From: Rhodopirellula sp. | GTDB lineage: Bacteria > Planctomycetota > Planctomycetia > Pirellulales > Thermoguttaceae | Direction: 5' to 3' | Length of the DNA: 36,405 nucleotides | Assembly (NCBI GenBank): GCA_012728855.1 | Contig: JAAYEH010000373.1 | Location: forward strand, 1-36,405 | Shown: piece by piece, positions 15,967-24,838 of the stretch | How the letters are laid out: every line of letters begins with the position of its first letter | Position numbering within the stretch: position 1 is the stretch's first letter | The notes under the pieces: generated by a model | The model's input: only the letters and a program-made list of their open reading frames with translations | The model's database searches: none | Told to the model about the DNA's origin: nothing | Translations under genes and position numbers: made by a program

Positions 15967-18900
15967 GAAATACCTCCTCGGTCAGCGGAGTCTGCTCGCC
16001 GCCGACGGCTTCTTGCTCGCGCAACCGCTCCAGCGCCTGGCGATAGTCGATCGGGATCACCTTCACAAACTTGCCGGCGGCCTCCTGCCAGTTGTCGAGC
16101 AAACGGGCCGCCTGCTGACTGCCGGTCCAGCGGTAGTGCCGGCGGATCAGATCGTGGAGCACTTTGGAGTCGTCTTCCTGCCAGATCGACTCCAGGTCGA
16201 CCATGTCGAGGTTTGCCAAGGTGTCGAACAGTTGGTGCTCGTCGAGCACGTAGGCGATGCCGCCGCTCATGCCGGCGGCGAAATTCCGCCCGGTGCGGCC
16301 CAGGACGACCACGGTGCCCCCCGTCATATACTCGCAGCCGTGATCGCCAACCCCTTCCACCACCGCCACTGCTCCGCTGTTGCGGACGGCGAAACGCTCG
16401 CCGACCAGCCCGTTGATGTAGACCTCACCCGCGGTTGCGCCATAGAGGAGCGTGTTGCCGGCAATGACGTTGTCAATCGGATCAAACGGTGAGCCCGGAG
16501 GCGTTTGGACGACGATCCTGCCGCCGGACAACCCCTTACCCAAGTAGTCGTTCGCCTCGCCGATCAGCCGTAGAGTGACGCCGGGGCCCATGAATGCGCC
16601 GAAGCTCTGCCCTGCCGCGCCTCGAAATGTGATCTCCAGGGTTCCATCCGGCAGTCCTTTCGCGCCCTGCCGCTTGCAGATGCGGTTGCTGAGAATGGCG
16701 CCGACCGCACGGTGCGTGTTGCGGATCGGCATTTCCAGGCGGGTCGGCGCAAGAGTCTCCAGACAATCGCCGATCTGTTCGAGGATCTGCCAGTCGAGGT
16801 GATCCTTGTGCGTGTCGGGTTGGGGGCGGGTTCGCCGCAGCGAGCAGCCGTTGCGCGGGACGGGCGCGGTGAAGATGCGGGAGAAATCCAGCCCCTTGGC
16901 TTTCCAATGGCCGACCGCCTTTCGCGCAACGAGCCGATCGACGCGCCCGATCATCTCGTCGAAGCTGCGGAAGCCCAACTCGGCCATGATCCGGCGGATG
17001 TCCTCCGCGATGAACGTGAGAAACCGCACGACAAACTCGGCCTTGCCGTGAAATCGCTTCCGTAGTTCCTCCTTTTGCGTGGCGATGCCGACCGGGCAGG
17101 TTCCCAGGTGGCATTTCCGCATCAAGATGCATCCCAGCGTCACCAGCGCCGAGGTGCCGAACCCGAACCGCTCAGCGCCCAACAGCGCGCCGATCACCAC
17201 GTCGCGGCCGGTCTTCATCTGCCCGTCCGCCTGCACCAGCACGCGGTCGCGCAGCCCGTTGAGCACCAGCGTCTGCTGGGTTTCCGCCAGCCCGATCTCC
17301 CACGGCGCTCCGGCATACTTGATCGACGACAGTGGGCTGGCCCCGGTGCCTCCGTCGTGGCCGCTGATGAGCACCTCGTCGGCGTTGCCCTTGGCCACTC
17401 CCGCCGCCACCGTCCCGACTCCGACCTCCGAGACGAGCTTTACCGAGACCATCGCCTCCGGATTGGCGCACTTCAAGTCGTAGATTAACTGGGCCAGGTC
17501 TTCGATCGAATAGATGTCGTGGTGCGGCGGCGGCGAGATCAGAGAGACGCCGGGGGTGGAATGCCTCAGCCGCGCGATTTCTTCGGTCACCTTGTGGCCG
17601 GGCAATTGTCCGCCTTCGCCCGGCTTGGCGCCCTGCGCCATCTTGATCTGGAGTACACGAGCGTTGGCCAGATACTCGATCGTCACCCCGAATCTCGCGC
17701 TGGCTACCTGTTTGACGGCGCAATTGGCCGAATCGCCGTTGGCCAACGGAACGTAGCGGGCCGGATCCTCGCCCCCTTCGCCCGTGTTGGCCATTCCGCC
17801 CAGCCGGTTCATGGCGATCGCCAATGTCTCGTGGGCTTCCTTGCTGATTGAGCCGTGCGACATGGCGCCGGTGTAGAACCGTTTGACGATTTCCGCCGCC
17901 GGTTCGACCTCGTCGAGAGGAACCGGTTCACCCGGTACAAACTCGAACAGGCCGCGGAGCGTGCAGAGTTCGCGGCTCTGGTCGTTCACCGCTTCGGCGT
18001 ACTCGGCGTAGGCGGCCGGGTCGTTGTTGATCACCGCGTGTTGCAGGCGGCTGATCGTCGTCGGGTTCCACAGGTGGTTCTCACCGTCCAGACGGTAGTG
18101 GTACTCGCCGCCGAACGCAAGTTCCAGCGAGCCGGGCTCACGGGACCGGAAGGCGGCTTGGTGACGGGCCAGCGCCTCGCGCGCGATCGTATCCAGGTCG
18201 GCCCCTTCGATCTTCGACGCGGTGCCGGTGAAGAACTTGTCGACCACCTCGTGATCCAGCCCCACTGCCTCGAACTGCTGGGCCGAATGGTAACTTCTCA
18301 ACGTGGATATGCCCATCTTGGACATCGTTTTGAGAATGCCCTTCTTGATCGCCGTGATGTACTGGTCGAAGAGTTGGTCCAGTTCGACGTCGCCGAATTC
18401 GCCCTCGCGGTGCAGCTTGTGAATCGCCTCGAAGGCCATGTAGGGATTGATCGCCTTGGCCCCGTATCCGCACAGCAGACAGAAATGCATCACCTCGCGC
18501 GGCTCGCCGCTCTCCACCGCGATGCCCGTCTCGCTGCGGATCCGCCGCTCCAACAGCCCATGATGCAGGGCGGCGGTCGCCAGCAGGCTGGGAATGGCCG
18601 CTTTGCTCGGCGAGACGTCGCGATCGCTGACGATCAACAGCGACACGTTGTCTTCGACGACCGCCCGCGCCGCGGCGTCGACCAGATCGCCCAGCGCCCG
18701 CTCGATCGCCTTGCCCGGATGAGCTGCCGTGGCGTCGAAGAGCATCGGCAGCGTGGCCACCTTGAAGTCCTTGTGCTTCACGGTGCGGAGCCGCTCGATA
18801 TCCTCGTTGGTAAGGATCGGGTGCGGCAGCTTGAGTTGGCAGCAGTGCTCCGGGGTCTCCTCCATCAGGTTTCGCTGCTTGCCGGTAAACGTCATCAGCG

Positions 18901-20515
18901 ACATCACCAGACCTTCGCGGAGTGGATCGATGGGCGGGTTGGTCACCTGGGCGAACAACTGTTTGAAGTACTGGAAGAGCAGCTTGGGCTGCGAGGAGAG
19001 AATCGCCAGCGGGGTGTCCGTGCCCATCGAGCCGACCGGTTCCTGGGCAGTCGAGGCCATTGGCGCGACGATCATTTGCAGTTCTTCGCGGGTGTAGCCG
19101 AAGGCGCGGAGGCGGCGGGCGAGCGTCTCCGCATCGGTCTCCACCGGACGGGAGGGCTGAAACAGGCCACGCAGCTCGATGCGGTTCTCTTCCAGCCACC
19201 TGCGATACGGCTTCTGGCGGGCGATCTTTCCCTTGATCTCATTATCGACGACAATGCGGCCTTCCACTGTGTCCACCAGGAACATGCGGCCCGGCTGAAG
19301 ACGCCCCTTCTGCCGGATCTTCTCCGCCGGGAACTCGATCACGCCCACCTCGCTGGCCAATACCACCAAGCCGTCGGTCGTCACGACGTAGCGGCAGGGG
19401 CGGAGCCCGTTGCGGTCGAGTGTGCCCCCGACCAGTCGCCCGTCGCTGAACACGACGGCGGCCGGGCCGTCCCAAGGCTCCAAGATGGCGGCGTGGTACT
19501 CGTAAAACGCCCGTTTGTCGGTGCTGATGTGATACCGCGGCCCGAACGCCTCGGGAATCATCATCATCATGCTGTGCGGCGCGGATCGCCCGCCCTGGAT
19601 CAGTAGTTCCATCAGGTTGTCGAAGGAGGCAGAGTCGCTCCCACCCGGATCGAGGATCGGGAACAGGTCGGCCATCCGGTCGGTCAGCGACGGGCACGAC
19701 ATTACTTTCTCGTAACCCTGCAAGCGGTTGGCATTACCGCGCAAGGTATTGATCTCGCCATTGTGCGCGATCATCCGAAACGGCTGCGCCAGCTTCCAAC
19801 TCGGAAAAGTATTCGTGCTATAGCGCTGGTGAACGATCGCCAGCGAGGTGAGCACCCGCGGGTCGGCCAAGTCCGGATAGTAGCCGAACAATTGCGGCGC
19901 CAGAAACATCCCCTTGTAGACGATTGTCCGGCACGACATCGACGGGATATAGAAGTCTTCGGCCTGCTTGCCAAAGCGGGCGTGGATGTGGCGTTCGGCT
20001 CGTTTTCGAGCCACAAACAGCCGACGTTCCAGCTCGATCTCTTCCTGTTGCCGGCCGCTGAGGAACAACTGTCGAACGATCGGTTCCGACTCGCGGGCGA
20101 TATCGCCCAGGCTGCTGTTGTCAGTCGGCACGTCGCGCCAACCGAGCGGCTTCAGCCCCTCCGCTTCCGCGGAAGCGATGAGCATCTCCTCGCAGCTCCT
20201 TCGCAAGCTGGCGTCGTGCGGCAGAAAGGCCATGGCGACCCCGTACTTCCGCGGTTCTGGCAAGCGGATGCCGTGGCATGCCCCTTCCTCCAGGAAGAAC
20301 TCATGGGGCACTTGGAGCAACATGCCGGCGCCGTCGCCGGTCGATTCATCCGCACCTGCCGCGCCGCGATGCTGAAGGTTGAGAAGCACCTGCCTGCCGT
20401 GCTCGACAATCGCGTGTTCCCGCCGTCCGGAGATATTGACGACCGCCCCGATCCCACAGGCGTCGTGCTCCCAACGAGGGTCATATAGGCCAGTATCATG
20501 TGGTGTATGTGACAT
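15959..20515 (-). CDS. gltB: Glutamate synthase large subunit
   Basis: A 1518-aa enzyme. After a 20-residue propeptide, Cys21 (DACGIGAVVNISG) is the nucleophile of the class II glutamine amidotransferase domain (to about 430; NLQHRGAAGADESTGDGAGM). The central domain and the FMN/synthase domain (about 850-1200) follow, with GEGGEDPARY, GAKPGEGGQLPGHKV and SGHDGGTGASP. The 3Fe-4S ligands are CILMRKCHLGTC near residue 1130. The C-terminal beta-helix (GXGXG, about 1260-1490) contains GANDYLGKGLSGGRI. Ammonia released from glutamine is channelled to 2-oxoglutarate. Full-length for the family. Translation starts at ATG 20515 without a strong ribosome site. A predicted promoter lies at 20726-20753. 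Confidence 0.97.
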   Translation of the reverse strand: MSHTPHDTGLYDPRWEHDACGIGAVVNISGRREHAIVEHGRQVLLNLQHRGAAGADESTGDGAGMLLQVPHEFFLEEGACHGIRLPEPRKYGVAMAFLPHDASLRRSCEEMLIASAEAEGLKPLGWRDVPTDNSSLGDIARESEPIVRQLFLSGRQQEEIELERRLFVARKRAERHIHARFGKQAEDFYIPSMSCRTIVYKGMFLAPQLFGYYPDLADPRVLTSLAIVHQRYSTNTFPSWKLAQPFRMIAHNGEINTLRGNANRLQGYEKVMSCPSLTDRMADLFPILDPGGSDSASFDNLMELLIQGGRSAPHSMMMMIPEAFGPRYHISTDKRAFYEYHAAILEPWDGPAAVVFSDGRLVGGTLDRNGLRPCRYVVTTDGLVVLASEVGVIEFPAEKIRQKGRLQPGRMFLVDTVEGRIVVDNEIKGKIARQKPYRRWLEENRIELRGLFQPSRPVETDAETLARRLRAFGYTREELQMIVAPMASTAQEPVGSMGTDTPLAILSSQPKLLFQYFKQLFAQVTNPPIDPLREGLVMSLMTFTGKQRNLMEETPEHCCQLKLPHPILTNEDIERLRTVKHKDFKVATLPMLFDATAAHPGKAIERALGDLVDAAARAVVEDNVSLLIVSDRDVSPSKAAIPSLLATAALHHGLLERRIRSETGIAVESGEPREVMHFCLLCGYGAKAINPYMAFEAIHKLHREGEFGDVELDQLFDQYITAIKKGILKTMSKMGISTLRSYHSAQQFEAVGLDHEVVDKFFTGTASKIEGADLDTIAREALARHQAAFRSREPGSLELAFGGEYHYRLDGENHLWNPTTISRLQHAVINNDPAAYAEYAEAVNDQSRELCTLRGLFEFVPGEPVPLDEVEPAAEIVKRFYTGAMSHGSISKEAHETLAIAMNRLGGMANTGEGGEDPARYVPLANGDSANCAVKQVASARFGVTIEYLANARVLQIKMAQGAKPGEGGQLPGHKVTEEIARLRHSTPGVSLISPPPHHDIYSIEDLAQLIYDLKCANPEAMVSVKLVSEVGVGTVAAGVAKGNADEVLISGHDGGTGASPLSSIKYAGAPWEIGLAETQQTLVLNGLRDRVLVQADGQMKTGRDVVIGALLGAERFGFGTSALVTLGCILMRKCHLGTCPVGIATQKEELRKRFHGKAEFVVRFLTFIAEDIRRIMAELGFRSFDEMIGRVDRLVARKAVGHWKAKGLDFSRIFTAPVPRNGCSLRRTRPQPDTHKDHLDWQILEQIGDCLETLAPTRLEMPIRNTHRAVGAILSNRICKRQGAKGLPDGTLEITFRGAAGQSFGAFMGPGVTLRLIGEANDYLGKGLSGGRIVVQTPPGSPFDPIDNVIAGNTLLYGATAGEVYINGLVGERFAVRNSGAVAVVEGVGDHGCEYMTGGTVVVLGRTGRNFAAGMSGGIAYVLDEHQLFDTLANLDMVDLESIWQEDDSKVLHDLIRRHYRWTGSQQAARLLDNWQEAAGKFVKVIPIDYRQALERLREQEAVGGEQTPLTEEVFHG

Positions 20516-20725
20516 GGACTCGCAACATCGGTAGTTCTGATGGTAGCACGGACCTTCGTCCGCGGGATGCGAAATGCTCTCCGCCTACGAACTTGTTCGG
20601 GGAAAAGCACTTAGATCGACGCCTTCGATAAATGCGGCAGTTGTTCGTTCGCCGATCCCTACCGCAACCGTCTTCGCGCCGGATAATTCGGGCGCAGCAT
20701 ATCCCCGTACGCAACTGCATTGATC

Positions 20726-20753
20726 ATAGTAGCATAAGCTGGACTAATTTCAA
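20726..20753 (-). promoter_or_regulatory. Predicted promoter for gltBD
   Basis: Minus strand: TTGAAA (20753-20748), 16-bp spacer, TACTAT (20731-20726) with an extended-10-like TG just before it. The region is AT-rich against its surroundings. The leader would be about 200 nt. It contains a small CGGAC-cttc-GTCCG hairpin (20549-20562). Nothing else is seen in the 310-bp gap 20516-20825. Confidence 0.4.
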
Positions 20754-20825
20754 TGGGTTTGCAGAATTAAATTGTCTTACAGTTTGATTGCGGACAGTCG
20801 AAGCCGGGCTGCGTTCGGTCGACGA

Positions 20826-21347
20826 CTACGATGGCGGTCGCCTCGCCGGCACGTTCTCCCAGGCATCGGGGTGATCCCAGACGCCAAGCAGCGCCGCAAG
20901 GCCTGTTTCGAGCGCCTCACGGTATTCTTCGCTCAGGCACCCGGCAATCCGGCTCAACGGCAGGTGCTCGCCCCTGTGGAAGCCATGCTCGGTCGTAAAG
21001 AAAACGACCGGCGGGTTGGTCATCCACTCCACGAAGTGCGCGGCCACCCGCTCGGTCAGCTCGGTTGCCGCGTCGGTGAATAAGCCATCGGTGATGAACA
21101 CGATGTGGCAGGGCTTCTTCTGCTTCGCCCAGAGCCGGTCGCAGCCGCGCTGCAACACGCCGGAAAGACGATGCCGGAGGAAACTCACTTGCTCGTCGAG
21201 CTGAATCCCTACATAGGGTTTGAGGTCGCCCGGCTCGCTAAGCAACAACGGCAGAGGGTCGCCGGAAAGAGAGATTCCGGCGACGCCCCAGCGCAGGCAA
21301 GCCGTCTCAATCAGCACCGTCAAGAGGACTGGTTCCTTGGAACTCAT
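20826..21347 (-). CDS. Unknown 173-aa protein coupled to a two-component system
   Basis: I do not recognise this protein. It opens with hydrophobic beta-strand-like segments (VLLTVLIETACLRWGVAGIS), has a central helix with Arg/His (EQVSFLRHRLSGVLQRGCDR), then a buried strand HIVFITDGLFTDAATELTER and VVFFTTEHGF, suggesting an alpha/beta fold with a possible metal or nucleotide site at ITDG. There is no signal peptide. Its ATG overlaps the stop codon of the receiver protein by 4 bp (ATGA), so it is co-translated with the kinase and regulator. It may be the output or a modulator of that system. A role as pseudo-receiver is possible but unsupported. Confidence 0.7.
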   Translation of the reverse strand: MSSKEPVLLTVLIETACLRWGVAGISLSGDPLPLLLSEPGDLKPYVGIQLDEQVSFLRHRLSGVLQRGCDRLWAKQKKPCHIVFITDGLFTDAATELTERVAAHFVEWMTNPPVVFFTTEHGFHRGEHLPLSRIAGCLSEEYREALETGLAALLGVWDHPDAWENVPARRPPS

Positions 21348-21925
21348 GGGCAGGGATCCGTTGTTTCAGGCGGCAAACCGGCTGCGCTGCCCAAGCGGTT
21401 GAGCAAGTCATCGGTCATCCGCGCAAGCTGCTCGATATCCGGCGACGGCCCATCCGTTTCCGCGGGCTTCTTGGCGTCGATCGCGTCACGGCACTTCAGC
21501 AAGAAGGCACGCATGTCACACAGGAGTTGCTTGCTCTCGACAATCTTCTCGTACTCGGCAGCCGCTTCGCGCAACAAGTCGATCAGGTCATCGGGATCCC
21601 ACGGTTTGGTAATGTAGCGATACAGCCCCCCCCTGTTGATCGCATCGACCACCGACTTGATGTCCGCGTAACCGGTGAACACGATGCGAATCGCTTCCGG
21701 ATACTGGCATTTGACACGTCGGACCAGTTCGACCCCTGTCATTTCCGGCATCCGCTGATCGGTCATCACGACATGGATCTCCTGCCGGCCGAGGATCTCC
21801 ATCGCCTCTTTGCCGCTTTCCGCCGTATGCAGATCAAACTCGCGGCGGAGCAGTCCCTTCAGGGAAAAGAGCATTTCCGGCTCATCGTCCACCAACAAGA
21901 TGGGAGGTTTGCTCGATGGGTTCAT
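21344..21925 (-). CDS. Receiver-type response regulator without DNA-binding domain
   Basis: A 193-aa protein. The receiver domain covers residues 8-125: ILLVDDEPEMLFSLKGLLRR, phosphoacceptor Asp56 in VVMTDQRMPEMTGVEL, the Thr of VFTGYADIKS, and KPWDPDDLIDLLREA, the pattern of RpfG/HupR-like receivers. The last ~65 residues are helical and hydrophilic (SKQLLCDMRAFLLKCRDAID) with no HTH, HD-GYP or GGDEF motif. The output is therefore probably by protein contact. Start and stop both overlap neighbours by 4 bp (ATGA), so it is the middle gene of a three-gene operon. Confidence 0.88.
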   Translation of the reverse strand: MNPSSKPPILLVDDEPEMLFSLKGLLRREFDLHTAESGKEAMEILGRQEIHVVMTDQRMPEMTGVELVRRVKCQYPEAIRIVFTGYADIKSVVDAINRGGLYRYITKPWDPDDLIDLLREAAAEYEKIVESKQLLCDMRAFLLKCRDAIDAKKPAETDGPSPDIEQLARMTDDLLNRLGSAAGLPPETTDPCP

Positions 21926-23154
21926 GATGGAGCTTCTTTCGTCGATGGCGGATGGAAAGGGAGGCTGACGCGAAACGTGCTGCCTTCGCCGAGTCGGGTT
22001 GTGACGTCGATGGTTCCGCCGTGGTCGCGAACGATTCCGTAGCAGACGGCGAGGCCCAGCCCTTTTCCACTGCCGACCGGCCTGGTCGTGAAGAAAGGAT
22101 CGAAGATCCGCGGCAGGTGCGCGGGATCGATGCCCGTGCCGTGATCCTCGACTTCCAAGACGGCTTGTTCATGGTCGGCGGCGGTGCGGAGTTCGATGGT
22201 TCCGCCCGGCTCGCTCGCCTGGATCGCATTGAGCAGCAGATGATGCACGAGTTGGTTCATCTTGGCGGGGTGACAAAGGATCCTCGGCAGTTCCCCCAAG
22301 CGTAGTCTCAAGGAAAGCTGCTTCTCGTCGCTTTGTCGGCGCATGATTTCGACGGTCGATCGAACGGCGACATTCAGATCGACGTCGTCGAGTTCCGCCT
22401 CGTCCAAGCGGGCAAACTGCCGGAGATTGTTGACCACGTCGCGCATCCGTCCGAGACCGTCCAGCGACGAATCGAATAACCGCGGCAAGTTTTCCTCGAT
22501 CCACGCCAACTCGCCGTCTTCCTCCGGCCGCGACGCGTCGGCGGCCGGCTTCGTCCCGACCGGGACCGGCGTATTCTGCTCGCTGCGATAGGCCGTCAGC
22601 AATTCGAGCAACGATCCGACCTCGCGCTTCAGCACGGCCAGGTTGTTGGTCACGTAGGCCAGCGGAGTGTTGATTTCGTGCGCCATGCCCGCCGCAAGTT
22701 GCCCGAGGCCGGCGAGTGTTTCGCTTTGGATCAGTGCGGCCTGCGTTTCGCGCAACTGCCGATTCTGCTCCGCCAGAGTCCGCTGGAGGGTGATGATCCG
22801 TTCTCCCTCGCGGATGCGGACTCGCAGTTCACCCGTGTCGAAGGGTTTGGCGAGGAAATCGTCGGCGCCGGCTTCCATCGCCACAACCAGGTCTTCCTTC
22901 TCCGACTTGGCCGTTAGCAGGATGATATAGACGTAGTGGTCCAGCTCGCAGGCGCGAATCCGGCGGATCAGTTCCAATCCGTCCATCGCCGGCATGAGCC
23001 AGTCGGTAATGATCAGCGGGAATTGCCCCTCTTGAAACCGTTGCCAGGCTTGGGCGCCGTCTTCGACCGCCACGACGTCATAATCCCACTTCTGCAAACA
23101 GGCGCACAGCAACCGCCTCATTACCAGGCTATCGTCCGCGACGAGGATCTGCAT
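21922..23154 (-). CDS. Hybrid sensor kinase with N-terminal receiver domain
   Basis: A 410-aa soluble kinase. Residues 1-120 are a receiver (ILVADDSLVMRRLL; Asp51 in IITDWLMPAMDG; KPFDTGELRVRI). A coiled coil (120-145; QRTLAEQNRQLRETQAAL) leads to the HisKA helix GQLAAGMAHEINTPLAYVTN with His159. The ATPase domain has HHLLLNAIQAS, VEDHGTGIDP and GSGKGLGLAVCYGIVRDHGG. There is no membrane segment, so it takes its signal from another protein through the receiver. No ribosome site is obvious before ATG 23154. It is first in the operon with a receiver-only regulator and an unknown protein. Confidence 0.92.
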   Translation of the reverse strand: MQILVADDSLVMRRLLCACLQKWDYDVVAVEDGAQAWQRFQEGQFPLIITDWLMPAMDGLELIRRIRACELDHYVYIILLTAKSEKEDLVVAMEAGADDFLAKPFDTGELRVRIREGERIITLQRTLAEQNRQLRETQAALIQSETLAGLGQLAAGMAHEINTPLAYVTNNLAVLKREVGSLLELLTAYRSEQNTPVPVGTKPAADASRPEEDGELAWIEENLPRLFDSSLDGLGRMRDVVNNLRQFARLDEAELDDVDLNVAVRSTVEIMRRQSDEKQLSLRLRLGELPRILCHPAKMNQLVHHLLLNAIQASEPGGTIELRTAADHEQAVLEVEDHGTGIDPAHLPRIFDPFFTTRPVGSGKGLGLAVCYGIVRDHGGTIDVTTRLGEGSTFRVSLPFHPPSTKEAPS

Positions 23155-23205
23155 CGTCTGGGTCGGTCCACGGGGGATTGAAGATCACTTGACGGGCTGT
23201 GGAGT

Positions 23206-23235
23206 ATTGTAGTGACCGAACCGTACGATTGGCAA
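23206..23235 (-). promoter_or_regulatory. Predicted promoter of the hybrid-kinase operon
   Basis: Minus strand: TTGCCA (23235-23230), 18-bp spacer, TACAAT (23211-23206), about 50 bp upstream of ATG 23154. Single-box matches are moderate. Confidence 0.35.
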
Positions 23236-23420
23236 CCGCGACCCGGCCAAGAAGGGGTGGGGAGTCCTATTCCGAATTGGCCACCGACCGGGCTGGACAT
23301 TCCGAGCGGCGACCCCTTCGACGGGGCGCCGATTCTCGACATCAAGCCGTTCATACCCGGGTACGACGGCAGAAGACGCCACGGTTCCCGATTGGCTGTC
23401 GAAGAGCCGCCTCTTTCGGA
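23212..23420 (+). pseudogene. Possible remnant of a TrmO/TsaA-type methyltransferase
   Basis: An open frame from GTG 23212 contains DGAPILDIKPFIPGYDG, close to the DGTP(V/L)LDIKPY(I/V)P block near the end of TrmO (tRNA m6t6A37 methyltransferase) proteins. The preceding residues (PNWPPTGLDIP) only weakly recall the PNPIGLT block, the rest of the domain is missing, and the tail is unrelated. I treat it as a decayed 3' fragment. The 356-bp space 23155-23510 holds nothing else apart from the minus-strand promoter. Confidence 0.35.
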
Positions 23421-23510
23421 ATATCGCAAAACCTGCCCCGTCTCCTCTCATAGCAGGCGGGCTGCTTAGCCCCTATAATGCCTCGAGACGCCCAATCGAG
23501 GAGCCCCCCA

Positions 23511-23747
23511 ATGCTGACTGCCCAACAAATCATCGACCGTTACTTCCTGGAGACGCGATGCCAACTGCTGGAAATCGCGGCGACGCTCGATCGGCACGAC
23601 GCCGCACGTGGAGACGGCGGCACCGTGGAGATTGACGATTCGCGTTGGAAAAAGATCTACCAGTCTCTCGAAATCTTGGCGGACCGCAATGCGTCGCCGG
23701 ATCGGGCTGAGCGGCTGCTGAGGCTGTTCTCGAACCCGGTCTCTTGA
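23511..23747 (+). CDS. Small unknown protein upstream of TatD-like hydrolase
   Basis: A 78-aa soluble, mostly helical protein, unrecognised. It opens MLTAQQIIDRYFLETRCQLL and has a second helix around RWKKIYQSLEILADR; the tail is RLLRLFSNP. There are no metal or nucleotide motifs. GAGGAG lies 8 nt before ATG 23511. It is 9 bp upstream of the hydrolase gene, which also has its own GAGGAG site, so the two are clearly one operon. It may be a partner subunit of the hydrolase. Confidence 0.7.
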   Translation: MLTAQQIIDRYFLETRCQLLEIAATLDRHDAARGDGGTVEIDDSRWKKIYQSLEILADRNASPDRAERLLRLFSNPVS

Positions 23748-23756
23748 GGAGCAACC

Positions 23757-24608
23757 ATGCAAATCATCCAGCCCCATTACCACGGCATCGCCCGCACCAC
23801 GCAAGACTACGAGCGGATGGCCATGTCGGGCGTCGCGGCCGTCGCGGAACCTGCCTTCTGGGCCGGCTTCGACCGCCGCTATCCAGAGACCTTCATCGAC
23901 TATTTCCGGCAGATCAGCGAATTCGAGCCGACTCGCGCCGCCCAGTACGGCATCCGCCACTTTTGTTGGGTCGCCGTGAATCCTAAGGAGGCCGAAAACC
24001 CCGAACTGAGTCGTGCCGTGCTCCAACATCTGCCCGAGTTTTTCGCAAAACCGAACGTGTTGGGCATGGGTGAAACCGGGCTGCACAAATCGACGCGAAA
24101 CGAAGCCGAGATCATGCAGGCGCAAATCGAGTTGGCACGGGAGTACGACCAACTCATCCTCGTCCACACGCCGCACTTGGAAGACAAACTTCACGGAACG
24201 AAGCGAGTTCTCGAGATTCTCAAAGGCCTGCCGGTGAATCCGGACAAAGTCTGGATCGACCACGTCGAAGAACACACCATCAAAATGGTCAAAGACGCCG
24301 GCTACTGGCTCGGCTTCACGCTCTATCCGATCACCAAGTGCTCACCGAAGCGGGCCGTCGACATGCTCGACCGCTACGGGGTCGATCGTACCCTGGTCAA
24401 CAGCTCCGCCGATTGGGGGCCCAGCGACCCATTCACCCTCCAAGAATGCGTGTTGGAATTCCGCCGGCGCGGGCACACGCTCCAGGAAGCCGTCGACGTC
24501 TTCTACAACAACCCCGCCCGGTTTCTCGGTCAAAACCCGAAGTTCGACCTCCGACCGATCCGCATCGAGACGTTCTTGGACGAACGACCGGCCACAACGG
24601 GCGACTGA
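23757..24608 (+). CDS. TatD-family metal-dependent hydrolase (EboB-like)
   Basis: A 283-aa TIM-barrel amidohydrolase. Metal ligands are visible: HYH at residues 7-9, MGETGLH (Glu about 106), LVHTPH (His about 137), DHVEEH (His about 169) and Asp in NSSADWG. The family includes TatD nucleases and the EboB protein of the ebo cluster that helps transport precursors across the inner membrane. The rest of an ebo cluster (UbiA-like, dehydroquinate-synthase-like genes) is not seen beside it, so only the family can be stated. It has a GAGGAG ribosome site and follows a 78-aa gene. Confidence 0.82.
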   Translation: MQIIQPHYHGIARTTQDYERMAMSGVAAVAEPAFWAGFDRRYPETFIDYFRQISEFEPTRAAQYGIRHFCWVAVNPKEAENPELSRAVLQHLPEFFAKPNVLGMGETGLHKSTRNEAEIMQAQIELAREYDQLILVHTPHLEDKLHGTKRVLEILKGLPVNPDKVWIDHVEEHTIKMVKDAGYWLGFTLYPITKCSPKRAVDMLDRYGVDRTLVNSSADWGPSDPFTLQECVLEFRRRGHTLQEAVDVFYNNPARFLGQNPKFDLRPIRIETFLDERPATTGD

Positions 24609-24838
24609 ATCCACTCCCGACTCACAGCGCGTCCACCGCTGCCGGCCTGGTGGACATCCAAAACGCCGCCCACATCTTTCGGCCAGTTGCGTGCCACTGC
24701 GCCCAATCGCAACACATTACTTGCGGAGGGGGGTGTTCAATCATCGCCCTTGGTTCCGACGGTGTCGCCGAGCCCCAAAGGCAACGTCTCCTACAATTCG
24801 TGGATTAGCCAAAGTTCCCATCCAGGCCTGACCGATCC

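Noticed and set aside
17855..19606. 583-aa open frame on the plus strand opposite gltB
   Set aside because: It is the GC-rich antisense of a highly conserved gene; the residue pattern is Arg/His/Val-rich with no motif.
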